In this document: one piece after another, positions 28,174 through 35,961 of the stretch
How the letters are laid out: each line of letters opens with the position of its first letter
Numbering within the stretch: position 1 is the stretch's first letter
Source: Nocardia cyriacigeorgica GUH-2
GTDB lineage: Bacteria; Actinomycetota; Actinomycetes; Mycobacteriales; Mycobacteriaceae
Direction: 5' to 3'
DNA: 64,000 nucleotides
Assembly: GCF_000284035.1 (NCBI RefSeq)
Contig: NC_016887.1
Location: 1,612,001-1,676,000, forward strand
Translations under genes and position numbers: made by a program
Notes under the pieces: model-generated
The model's database searches: none
What the model was told of the DNA's origin: nothing
What the model saw: only the letters and a program-made list of their open reading frames with translations

Positions 28174-29230
28174 CCGAGTCCGAACCGCGCCGCCACTCGG
28201 TGAATCGTTTGCCGAGATCGGCCACCGCGCCGCCCACCTCCTGGCCGACGGAATTGACCGCGGCGCCCATATCGCGCCCCATCGTGCGCACCGTGCGGAT
28301 CAGCGGATCCTCGGACTGGTCGAAGGTGTCGCGGTAGCTGCGCGCCGCCTGTTTGATCTCCTCGCTGATCTTGGCGTTCTTATCGTGCGCCCGGCGCGGG
28401 TAATCGCCGCCGAGGATGCGTTCGTAGTCGCCGCTCTGGATCCAGCGCCGCAGCTCGGCGGCCCGCAGCACCGAGAACGGGTGGCTCTGCAACTCCAGAT
28501 TCAGCAGCTTGAGCACACCGTCGCGCAGGTCACCGGAGCGCTCGTAGTCATCGGCCTGGGCCAGGAACGCCCCGTGATTCATCTCCTCGACCCGCGCGCC
28601 GCCGGCCAATTTCATATGCACCCGCACCGACGCCTCCACGTCCTGCCCGCACAGCAGCCCGGCGCGGTCGCCGGAGAGTTCGGATTTGCGGCTCCATTCC
28701 ATCAGCGCGGCGACGATTGCGCGCAACGCCCAGCCGCCGATCGGCATCCACCCCAGCCCGTCGGCCATCCGCAGCAGATGCATCAGCATCGTGCGATAGA
28801 CCGCGTGCCCGGACATCGCATGGCCGAGCTCGTGACCGAGGGTGAAGCGCATCTCCTCGTGGTCGAGCAGATCGACCAGTCCGGTGGTCAGCACGATGAA
28901 CGGCTTGTCCATCCCGATGGTGAAGGCGTTCACCTCCGGGCTCTGCACCACGAACAGTTCCGGCGTGGTGGGCGCATCGAGGATCTCGACGCAGTCCTGA
29001 CGCAGCTGGTGCAGGTAACGGAACTGCCGTTCACCCACCCGGACTGCGGTCGCCAGATACATGAGCCGGTACTGCCGTTCGCGCAGCAGCCCCGACATGG
29101 TGCGCAGGACCAGATCGAATCCGCCGAGCGAACGCAACGCCACCAGCGCGGTCCGATCGGCGGGATGTTCCCAGGCGCGCGTGCTGATTTCGGGCAGTCG
29201 GGTGCGCAGCCGGTCTGGGCTGGTCGTCAT
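28163..29230 (-). CDS. M48 family metallopeptidase
   Basis: 355 residues. Peptidase M48 domain with the zinc motif HELGH (in FTLGHELGHAMSGH) and a downstream ELSGDRAGLL helix providing the third ligand (Glu or Asp). A hydrophobic stretch (MPIGGWALRAIVAALM) follows the active site. There is no clear N-terminal signal. The C-terminal about 60 residues are a charged amphipathic tail with GAAVNSVGQEVGGAV. The ATG at 29230 has a GGGGG Shine-Dalgarno 7 bases upstream; the longer open frame is rejected. It may act in membrane protein quality control, like HtpX; this is inference. Confidence 0.83.
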   Translation of the reverse strand: MTTSPDRLRTRLPEISTRAWEHPADRTALVALRSLGGFDLVLRTMSGLLRERQYRLMYLATAVRVGERQFRYLHQLRQDCVEILDAPTTPELFVVQSPEVNAFTIGMDKPFIVLTTGLVDLLDHEEMRFTLGHELGHAMSGHAVYRTMLMHLLRMADGLGWMPIGGWALRAIVAALMEWSRKSELSGDRAGLLCGQDVEASVRVHMKLAGGARVEEMNHGAFLAQADDYERSGDLRDGVLKLLNLELQSHPFSVLRAAELRRWIQSGDYERILGGDYPRRAHDKNAKISEEIKQAARSYRDTFDQSEDPLIRTVRTMGRDMGAAVNSVGQEVGGAVADLGKRFTEWRRGSDSVSE

Positions 29231-29260
29231 GGTGTTACCCCCGTAGATCTCGGATTCGGT

Positions 29261-29292
29261 GATTCGAATCGCTTCGAGTGCTCTGCTACAGT
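29261..29292 (+). promoter_or_regulatory. Promoter/operator of the sulfate-uptake operon
   Basis: -10 TACAGT (29287-29292) ends 7 bases before the leader-peptide GTG, so the transcript is predicted to be leaderless. A perfect 10-base palindrome GATTCGAATC (29261-29270) occupies the -35 region and may be a regulator site. Confidence 0.55.
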
Positions 29293-29299
29293 CTGCCGG

Positions 29300-29389
29300 G
29301 TGTCGTCGAGTGTTGTGCCGCAGGTCCGCCATGAATTGGCGTTGATCGCGGTGGGGTGCCTCGTCGTCGCGGATATTCACTGTCGGTAG
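29300..29389 (+). CDS. Cysteine-containing leader peptide of the sulfate-uptake operon
   Basis: A 29-codon ORF starting with GTG directly at the predicted transcription start. The second half carries RHELALIAVGC and ends in DIHCR. It resembles the short leader peptides that precede cysteine and sulfate genes in actinobacteria, which have a conserved RRHVD..R....C core and Cys-Arg near the end. Some mycobacterial leaderless Cys-rich sORFs act as cysteine-responsive attenuators. Only two Cys codons are present, so sensing may be weaker than for the sirA leader. The 167 bases before subI contain a small CCGCC/GGCGG hairpin (29452-29465). Confidence 0.6.
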   Translation: MSSSVVPQVRHELALIAVGCLVVADIHCR

Positions 29390-29556
29390 GGGATTGCCGG
29401 GTCGGCGCCCGGTGCGAGCGGATCGCGCTGTGGCCTGGATCGCTCGGTCAGCCGCCCTCGGGCGGGCTCATGTCGAACCCGGATAGTCTTTCCATCAGCC
29501 CAGTTGTCCTCGAGTCGCCGCGCGCAGTCGCCCCGGCGACGCCCAGAAAGGTCACC

Positions 29557-30603
29557 ATGCCACGCTTCAGCCGGCTCCGTGCCCGCGGATACCGCCTCGC
29601 GGCGAGCGCGGTGGCGCTCACGGCTGTGGTGCTCACCGGATGCGCCGGAGGACCCAGCGACAGCATCGACGGCAGCGTCGCGGACGGGTCCGGCGGGCGA
29701 ATCGATCTCTACGCCTACTCCGCGGTCAAGCCGGGCGTGGAAGCGGTGGTGGACGAATTCAACAAGACCGAGGCCGGCGAGGGGGTCCAGGTCCGCCAGT
29801 CCTACGGCGCCTCCGGTGATCAATCGCGCAAGGTCGCCGACGGCGCGGCCGCGGACCTGGTGGCCTTCTCCCTGGCGCCCGACATCACCCGGCTGGTCGA
29901 CGCCGGCCTGGTCGACGCCGACTGGAACGCCGGTGCCACCAAGGGGGTGCCCTTCGGTTCGGTCGTCGTCCTCGTCGTCCGCGAGGGCAACCCGAAGAAC
30001 ATCCGGACCTGGGACGATCTGGTGAAGCCCGGCGTCGAGGTGGTCACGCCGAATCCGTTCAGTTCCGGTTCGGCGAAATGGAATCTGCTCGCCCCGTACG
30101 CGGCCAAGAGCGACGGCGGTAAGAACCCGCAGGCCGGATTGGACTACCTGAGCCGGCTCATCTCGCCCGAGCATGTGCGGGTCCAGCCCAAATCGGGCCG
30201 GGAAGCCACCGAGACCTTCCTCCAGGGCACCGGCGATGTGCTGATCAGCTACGAGAACGAGGCCCTGTTCGCCGAACGGCACGGTGACCCGGTCGAACAC
30301 GTCATCCCCGAGGACACCTTCCGCATCGACAACCCGGTCGCGGTGCTGAACAGCAGCGCCAACCAGGAGAAGGCGCTGGCGTTTCGCGACTTCATCTACA
30401 CCACCCCGGCGCAGCGCGCCTGGGCCGAATCGGGATTCCGCCCGGTCGATCCCGGGGTCGCCGCCGAATTCGCCGCCGACTTCCCGCAGCCGCGGACATT
30501 GCGGACCATCGACGACCTCGGTGGCTGGGACGCGGTCGACCGCGAGCTGTTCGCTCCGGGCAGCGGCACGATCGCCGTCATCTACGACTCGGCCACCAAA
30601 TAG
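29557..30603 (+). CDS. subI: Sulfate-binding lipoprotein SubI
   Basis: 348 residues. Lipoprotein signal peptide with basic start, hydrophobic core and lipobox LTGC (Cys near residue 29). The mature protein follows the sulfate/thiosulfate-binding pattern: LYAYSAVKPGVEAVVDEF, then QSYGASGDQSRKV, VVTPNPFSSGSAKWNL and VLISYENEAL. It delivers sulfate to the CysTWA transporter. The ATG at 29557 has AAAGG 6 bases upstream and gives a correct signal peptide; upstream in-frame starts do not. First gene of subI-cysT-cysW-cysA. Confidence 0.93.
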   Translation: MPRFSRLRARGYRLAASAVALTAVVLTGCAGGPSDSIDGSVADGSGGRIDLYAYSAVKPGVEAVVDEFNKTEAGEGVQVRQSYGASGDQSRKVADGAAADLVAFSLAPDITRLVDAGLVDADWNAGATKGVPFGSVVVLVVREGNPKNIRTWDDLVKPGVEVVTPNPFSSGSAKWNLLAPYAAKSDGGKNPQAGLDYLSRLISPEHVRVQPKSGREATETFLQGTGDVLISYENEALFAERHGDPVEHVIPEDTFRIDNPVAVLNSSANQEKALAFRDFIYTTPAQRAWAESGFRPVDPGVAAEFAADFPQPRTLRTIDDLGGWDAVDRELFAPGSGTIAVIYDSATK

Positions 30604-30639
30604 TCCGGTGACGCGGCACACACGAGAAACTGGACAACT

Positions 30640-31497
30640 GTGACTGACAGCAACAACAGCGCCGCCGCACCGGCGCGCACCGGGCCGAACTGGTCGTGGC
30701 TGCGCGTCACCGGGTCGGTCGGCCCGCTCGGCATCGCCACCGCGGTGCTGTGGCTGAGCGTGATCGTCCTGCTGCCGCTGGCCGCCCTCACCGTCAACGC
30801 CTTCGACGACGGCTGGTCGGGTTTCTGGGACGCGATCACCGCGCCGGTCGCGTTGGCCTCGCTGCGGGTGACGGTGCTCGTCTCCATCGTCGTCGCCCTG
30901 ATCAACGTCGTGATGGGCACGCTGATCGCGTGGGTCCTGGTGCGCGACGATTTCCCCGGCAAGGGCATCGTCAACGCGCTCATCGATCTGCCCTTCGCGC
31001 TGCCGACGATCGTTGCCAGCATCGTGCTGCTGTCGCTGTACGGCCCGCAGAGTCCGTTCAATATCCACCTCAACGCCACCCAGCCCGGACTGGTGGTCGC
31101 GCTGGCGTTCGTGACGCTGCCGTTCGTGGTGCGCTCGGTGCAGCCGGTGCTCATCGAGCTGGACCGGGAGGTGGAACAGGCCGCGCTGTCGCTGGGCGCG
31201 GACAACTTCACCACCTTCCGCCGGATCGTGCTGCCCGCGCTCGCCCCGGCGATCATCAGCGGCGGCGGGCTGGCCTTCGCCCGCGCCATCGGCGAGTTCG
31301 GTTCGGTCGTGCTGATCGGCGGCAATATTCCGCGCGAGACCCAGATGGCCTCCCAATACATTCAGCAGCAGATCGAGGTCGATCAGCCGGTGAGCGCCGC
31401 CGCGGTCTCGGTTGCATTGCTGGCCATCGCCTTCGTCACGCTGCTCACGCTGCGCTTGTTCGTGGCGCGGATGTCGCGCAAAGAAGAGGAGTCGTGA
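30640..31497 (+). CDS. cysT: Sulfate ABC transporter permease CysT
   Basis: 285 residues with six predicted membrane helices. The permease EAA motif is EQAALSLGADNFTTFRRIVLP. It forms the membrane channel with CysW. The GTG start has only a weak Shine-Dalgarno and overlaps the TGA of an 11-codon ORF (30608-30643) that starts four bases after subI; this may help re-initiation. Confidence 0.93.
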   Translation: MTDSNNSAAAPARTGPNWSWLRVTGSVGPLGIATAVLWLSVIVLLPLAALTVNAFDDGWSGFWDAITAPVALASLRVTVLVSIVVALINVVMGTLIAWVLVRDDFPGKGIVNALIDLPFALPTIVASIVLLSLYGPQSPFNIHLNATQPGLVVALAFVTLPFVVRSVQPVLIELDREVEQAALSLGADNFTTFRRIVLPALAPAIISGGGLAFARAIGEFGSVVLIGGNIPRETQMASQYIQQQIEVDQPVSAAAVSVALLAIAFVTLLTLRLFVARMSRKEEES

Positions 31498-31550
31498 TGT
31501 CTGCTGTGCGCCGGATCGTCCGGGACGCGACGCGGCAGGAGTCGCGGTGA
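31497..31550 (+). other. 17-codon micro-ORF bridging cysT and cysW
   Basis: ATG overlaps the cysT stop (TGATG) and the TGA overlaps the cysW GTG (GTGA), so the two genes are joined by continuous translation. The product would be [17 protein letters not shown]. The cysW Shine-Dalgarno lies inside it. It may serve coupling rather than encode a functional peptide. Confidence 0.35.
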
Positions 31551-32353
31551 AGCTGTCGACGCCGACCAGATTGTCGATGCGGGTCATCGCCCTGGGATAC
31601 CTGTTCGTCCTGCTGGTACTGCCGCTCGGGGTGATCCTGACCCGGGCCTTCGGTGACGGCATCGGCGCGTTCATCGACTGGATCAGTACGCCCGCCGCGA
31701 TTTCGGCGTTCAACCTGTCGATGATCATCGTCGCCATCGTGGTGCCGTTGAACGTGGTGTTCGGTGTGATCACCGCGATCGCGCTGGTACGCGGCCGATT
31801 CCCCGGCCGCGGTCTGCTTCAGGGCCTGGTGGACCTGCCGTTCGCGGTCTCACCGGTCGTGGTCGGTGTGGCGCTGATCCTGCTGTGGGGTTCGGGCGGA
31901 TGGTTCGGCGGAGTCGAGTCGCTGGGTTTCCGGGTGATCTTCGGGCTGCCCGGCATGGTCATCGCCACCATCTTCGTGACATTGCCGTATGTGGTGCGCG
32001 AGGTCGAACCGGTGCTGCACGAGATCGGCAACGATCAAGAGCAGGCCGCCGCCACCCTGGGCGCCTCCGGCTGGCAGACGTTCTGGCGGATCACGGTCCC
32101 GGCCATCCGCTGGGGCCTGACCTACGGCATCGTGCTGACCGTCGCGCGCTCACTCGGCGAATTCGGCGCGGTGATCATGGTGTCGTCGGGCTTCCCCGGT
32201 GTCTCGCAGACGCTGACGCTGCTGGTGCATTCGCGCTACATCGACGACCACAACACCTTCGGTGCCTACTGCGCCGCCACCCTGCTCATGGGCATTGCCC
32301 TGGTCACCCTGCTGCTGATGACCCTGCTCGAACGCAAACGGGGCACCAAATGA
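31547..32353 (+). CDS. cysW: Sulfate ABC transporter permease CysW
   Basis: 268 residues, six membrane helices, EAA motif [21 protein letters not shown], paired with CysT. The GTG at 31547 is preferred because AGGAG lies 5 bases upstream; the open frame further up overlaps cysT. The start fits the CysW N-terminus ([18 protein letters not shown]). Confidence 0.93.
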   Translation: MKLSTPTRLSMRVIALGYLFVLLVLPLGVILTRAFGDGIGAFIDWISTPAAISAFNLSMIIVAIVVPLNVVFGVITAIALVRGRFPGRGLLQGLVDLPFAVSPVVVGVALILLWGSGGWFGGVESLGFRVIFGLPGMVIATIFVTLPYVVREVEPVLHEIGNDQEQAAATLGASGWQTFWRITVPAIRWGLTYGIVLTVARSLGEFGAVIMVSSGFPGVSQTLTLLVHSRYIDDHNTFGAYCAATLLMGIALVTLLLMTLLERKRGTK

Positions 32354-32406
32354 TCGGCACTGCCGTGCGCAGGGCACACCTGTCGACTGCCGGAGGCAAC
32401 CAATGA
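32350..32406 (+). other. 18-codon micro-ORF bridging cysW and cysA
   Basis: The ATG overlaps the cysW stop (ATGA) and the TGA overlaps the cysA ATG (ATGA). The product would be [18 protein letters not shown]. It shares the AVRR core with the micro-ORF before cysW. The cysA Shine-Dalgarno (GGAGG) lies within it. Confidence 0.35.
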
Positions 32407-33398
32407 TTACCGTGACCAACGCGCGTAAGAACTACGGCTCGTTCGCCGCGCTGGACGACGTCAGCATCGACATCCCCTCCGGTGAGCTGACCGCGCTGCT
32501 CGGCCCATCCGGCTCCGGTAAGTCGACGCTGCTGCGCTCGATCGCCGGCCTGGAGACGCTGGACTCGGGCGTGGTGGTGATCTCCGACCGCGACGTCACC
32601 CGGGTGCCGCCGCAGAAGCGCGATATCGGCTTCGTCTTCCAGCACTACGCCGCCTTCAAGCACATGACCGTGCGCGACAACGTGGCCTTCGGGCTCAAGA
32701 TCCGCAAGCGGCCCAAGGCCGAGATCGCCAAGCGGGTCGACGAGCTGCTCGGCATCGTCGGCCTCGACGGTTTCCAGCACCGGTATCCGGCGCAGCTGTC
32801 GGGTGGTCAGCGTCAGCGCATGGCCCTGGCCCGCGCGCTGGCCGTCGACCCGCAGGTGCTGCTGCTGGACGAGCCGTTCGGCGCGCTCGACGCCAAGGTC
32901 CGCGCCGATCTGCGGACCTGGCTGCGCCGGCTGCACGACGAGGTGCACGTGACCACCGTGCTGGTGACCCACGATCAGGAAGAGGCCCTGGATGTGGCCG
33001 ACCGGATCGCGGTGATGAACGCCGGGCGCATCGAGCAGATCGGTACACCCGAAGACGTCTACGACCGGCCCGCCAACGAGTTCGTCATGTCCTTCCTCGG
33101 CGCGGTGGCCCGGCTCAACGGTCATCTGGTGCGCCCGCACGACATTCGGGTGGGCCGCGATCCGAGCATGGCGCTGGCCGAGCACGAGGGCACCGCGGAA
33201 TCGGCCGGGGTCACCCGGGCCACGGTGGAGCGGGTGGTGCATCTCGGGTTCGAGGTGCGGGTGGAGATGCGCAATGCCGCCACCGGCGATCTGTTCGCGG
33301 CGCAGGTGACCCGCGGTGACGCCGAGGCGCTGCGGCTGTCGGAGGGCGAGACCGTCTACGCCCGTGCCACTCGCATCCCGGAATTGCCCACCAGCTGA
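32403..33398 (+). CDS. cysA: Sulfate ABC transporter ATP-binding protein CysA
   Basis: 331 residues. Walker [11 protein letters not shown]-loop in [14 protein letters not shown], signature [15 protein letters not shown], Walker [12 protein letters not shown] and the switch His in LVTHDQEEA. The C-terminal about 90 residues form a regulatory/TOBE-like domain. It powers sulfate/thiosulfate import with CysTW and SubI. The ATG has GGAGG 7 bases upstream. Last gene of the operon. Confidence 0.95.
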   Translation: MITVTNARKNYGSFAALDDVSIDIPSGELTALLGPSGSGKSTLLRSIAGLETLDSGVVVISDRDVTRVPPQKRDIGFVFQHYAAFKHMTVRDNVAFGLKIRKRPKAEIAKRVDELLGIVGLDGFQHRYPAQLSGGQRQRMALARALAVDPQVLLLDEPFGALDAKVRADLRTWLRRLHDEVHVTTVLVTHDQEEALDVADRIAVMNAGRIEQIGTPEDVYDRPANEFVMSFLGAVARLNGHLVRPHDIRVGRDPSMALAEHEGTAESAGVTRATVERVVHLGFEVRVEMRNAATGDLFAAQVTRGDAEALRLSEGETVYARATRIPELPTS

Positions 33399-33672
33399 GC
33401 GCATCTCGGTGTTCGGCGTAGCGCCGGGCAGTGTCCGATCGGCAAACCGGATCAGGGCACTCGGCGTGTCCGCTCCGCCTCCGGGTGGATGACGGCCCGT
33501 CGGCATGAACTCCGCGACTGGGCTGGTGAGAGCGTCGCAGGCGAGCCGTTTTCCCGGTGCGGGGGAGAGGCGATGGCGGACAACCTGATGTCCGGTGGTT
33601 GGCAGGCCGATCGCGGAATGATTGCCTGATGGTCGTTCGAAGCATGTCCGCTCGGCGATCAGGTGGATTTCG

Positions 33673-34797
33673 ATGGCGTTTGGTCTCGGATTGAGCATCG
33701 GCACGGTGAACACGGTTTCGGCAGTAGCACAGGATGATTCGGTGAAGGCGCCGCCCGGCCGCCGGCGCCGGGCCGCCCGGCCACCGGCCCGCACGCACCG
33801 CACCACCCTCGCCTTCGACAGCACGGGCACGGCCCGCCTCGGCGTCATCCCCCGGCACGGCCGGGTGGTCACCGAATTCGCCGATCTCACCCAGCGTGGC
33901 GCCGTCGCCGCCCGGATCGGCAATCGCACGCTGACCCCGGCCGATCTGGTGGCCGTCGTGGCCGACTGTCTGATCACGGAATTGCGCGACGAACCGGGCG
34001 CGGGCGATGCGGGCATCACGCTGGCCCACCCGGTGGGCTACAGCGACGAACAGGTCGGCGCACTACGCACCGCGTTGGACGCCGCCGGACTGGAACGGGT
34101 GGCGCTGGTGGCCGAACCGGTCGCCGCCGCCGCATGGCTGGAGGCCGAGCACGGCCCGCTCATGCCCGGGCTGGCCCTGGTCTACGACCTGGGCGGCGCG
34201 AGCCTGGACGTCACGCTGGTGCGCGTCGGGGCCGGCTGCCCGGACAATCCGGTGCTCGGCACCCTGCGCTCGCGCGATTTCGGCGGGCGGGCCTTCGGGG
34301 CATTGATGACCGCGCGGGCCGTCCACGGCGCCGACGGCGATACGGCCGGGCCGTCGAGCCCGCTGGTTCAGGATCGCGCGAGTGAGCTGCGCGGCGAGCA
34401 TGTCCGCGACTCGCTGGAGCTGGTCTACCGCTGTCTGCGGCTGGCCGATGTGACCATGGCCGACGTCGACCGGGTGCTGGTCGTCGGTGGTGCCGCCCGT
34501 CCTGCCGAGGTGGCGCGGGTGCTGGGGGACGAACTGGCGCGGCCGGTCGTCACCGCGCCCGATCCGGAGCGCACCATCGCCACCGGCGCCGCGCTGCTGG
34601 CCCGCCGCGCGGCCTTGTCTTCGGAGCCGGCAACTCGGGTCAGCGGAACTCGACCCTGGGGTTTTTCCCGGCGAGGCGGCCGCCGGGCTGCGCGCGTGGC
34701 GGCTGCGGCGGCGGTCTGCGCGGGTGCCGTCGGGCTGACGCTCGCGGTGCCGGGTGATGCGGTCTTCGCGGCGCTGTCCCAGCTCGGAGTGGGGTAG
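33673..34797 (+). CDS. Diverged Hsp70-like protein with C-terminal membrane helix
   Basis: 374 residues. Actin/Hsp70 ATPase fold: phosphate-1 motif LSIGTVNT (7-14), phosphate-2 VYDLGGASLD, adenosine motif VLVVGGAARPAEVARVL. Aligned with DnaK, Asp8 of DLGTTNS is Ser8, a position normally needed for Mg-ATP handling. There is no substrate-binding domain; instead a basic linker leads to one C-terminal hydrophobic segment (AAAAAVCAGAVGLTLAV). AGGTGG lies 6 bases before the ATG. It is a paralogue of the gene at 38934. It is not an ordinary DnaK. Confidence 0.75.
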   Translation: MAFGLGLSIGTVNTVSAVAQDDSVKAPPGRRRRAARPPARTHRTTLAFDSTGTARLGVIPRHGRVVTEFADLTQRGAVAARIGNRTLTPADLVAVVADCLITELRDEPGAGDAGITLAHPVGYSDEQVGALRTALDAAGLERVALVAEPVAAAAWLEAEHGPLMPGLALVYDLGGASLDVTLVRVGAGCPDNPVLGTLRSRDFGGRAFGALMTARAVHGADGDTAGPSSPLVQDRASELRGEHVRDSLELVYRCLRLADVTMADVDRVLVVGGAARPAEVARVLGDELARPVVTAPDPERTIATGAALLARRAALSSEPATRVSGTRPWGFSRRGGRRAARVAAAAAVCAGAVGLTLAVPGDAVFAALSQLGVG

Positions 34798-34869
34798 CGG
34801 CGAGGCAGGCGCCGGGCGGCGACCCGGATGTGTCCTCGGAATCCGACCCGCCGCCCGGACCAGCCCATG

Positions 34870-34921
34870 TTGACGTGACTCTCGGTTGATGTAACTATTG
34901 GGAACAGTAATAGGTATTCCC
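34870..34921 (+). promoter_or_regulatory. Promoter/operator upstream of the AurF-type gene
   Basis: -35 TTGACG (34870-34875) with TAACTA 16 bases on. Overlapping it are two inverted repeats: CTATT (34895-34899) with AATAG (34909-34913), 9-base gap, and GGGAA (34900-34904) with TTCCC (34917-34921). The stretch is clearly AT-richer than its surroundings and looks like a regulator-bound promoter. Confidence 0.45.
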
Positions 34922-34942
34922 GACCGAGAGGCAGTGACGACG

Positions 34943-35953
34943 ATGTCCGCAGCCACCACGACACCCGACACCGACCCGGTGGTCGCGCAGGCCCAGGAGT
35001 ACGCCCAGAAGCTGCTGCTGCTGTCGGAGGGCTCGGTGAACCGGCACTTCGATCCCTTCGAAGACATCGACTGGGAGAACCCGGACTTCGACGCCGACAC
35101 CAAGCCCGAGCGCTGGATCCTGCCCCAGTCCGCCGATCCGCTCGGCCGCCACCCGTGGTACCTGGCGCTCTCGGACGAGCAGAAGATCGCGGTTGGCAAG
35201 TACCGCCAGGCCAACGTGGCCAAGGTCGGTCTCCAGTTCGAGGCCATCCTCATCAGCGGCATGATGCAGCATGTCTTCGGCCTGCCCAACGGCTCGCCGG
35301 AGTTCCGCTACTGCTCCCACGAGATGATCGAGGAGCACAACCACACCCTGATGTTCCAGGAGATGGTCAACCGCATCGGCATCGATGTGCCGGGCATGGG
35401 CCCGCTGGTGCGTCAGCTGCGCCACCTGGCCGTTCCGGTCGCGGTGCTGACCCCGAATCTGTTCTTCATGGCCGTGCTCGCCGGCGAGGAGCCGATCGAC
35501 CACATCCAGAAGGACATCCTGCGCTCGGGCGAGGAAGTGCACCCGATCATGCGCGGTGTCATGGCGATTCACGTCGCCGAAGAGGCCCGCCACATCTCCT
35601 TCGCGCACGAGTTCCTCAAGCAACATGTGCCCGAGGGCAATGCGGCCAACCGCTTCGTGCTCTCGCTGGCCATGCCGATCATCATGTGGATCCTCGGCCG
35701 CTCCATCGCCACCCCGCCGCGCAAGTTCTTCGACGAGTTCGGCATTCCGGATTCGGTGCGTAAGGAGCTGTTCTACGGCTCCAAGGAAGCCAAGCAGGTC
35801 TTCAGCGACTACTTCGCCGATGTCCGTTCGCTGGCCAAGGAGCTGGGCCTGATGAACCCGGTCTCCAAGCGCGTGTGGAAGCTGCTCGGTATCGACGGTC
35901 ACTCGACCCGCTACCGTTCCGAGCCGCTGCGCGTGGTCGGCAAGGCGGCCTGA
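34943..35953 (+). CDS. AurF-type diiron oxygenase
   Basis: 336 residues, all-helical. The diiron ligand motifs are visible as FEAILISG, EMIEEHNHTLMFQEM and HVAEEARHISFAHEF, which matches the AurF (p-aminobenzoate N-oxygenase) family. The substrate of this actinobacterial branch is not known; amine N-oxidation is one option. It is followed after 8 bases by a ferredoxin/NADP reductase fusion, which is the obvious electron donor. The ATG at 34943 lies behind a promoter/operator region. Confidence 0.78.
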   Translation: MSAATTTPDTDPVVAQAQEYAQKLLLLSEGSVNRHFDPFEDIDWENPDFDADTKPERWILPQSADPLGRHPWYLALSDEQKIAVGKYRQANVAKVGLQFEAILISGMMQHVFGLPNGSPEFRYCSHEMIEEHNHTLMFQEMVNRIGIDVPGMGPLVRQLRHLAVPVAVLTPNLFFMAVLAGEEPIDHIQKDILRSGEEVHPIMRGVMAIHVAEEARHISFAHEFLKQHVPEGNAANRFVLSLAMPIIMWILGRSIATPPRKFFDEFGIPDSVRKELFYGSKEAKQVFSDYFADVRSLAKELGLMNPVSKRVWKLLGIDGHSTRYRSEPLRVVGKAA

Positions 35954-35961
35954 GGTCACCC

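Noticed and set aside
29377-31773. 798-codon minus-strand open frame opposite subI-cysT
   Set aside because: Opposite clear transporter genes with signal peptide and EAA motif; its translation has no recognisable feature.
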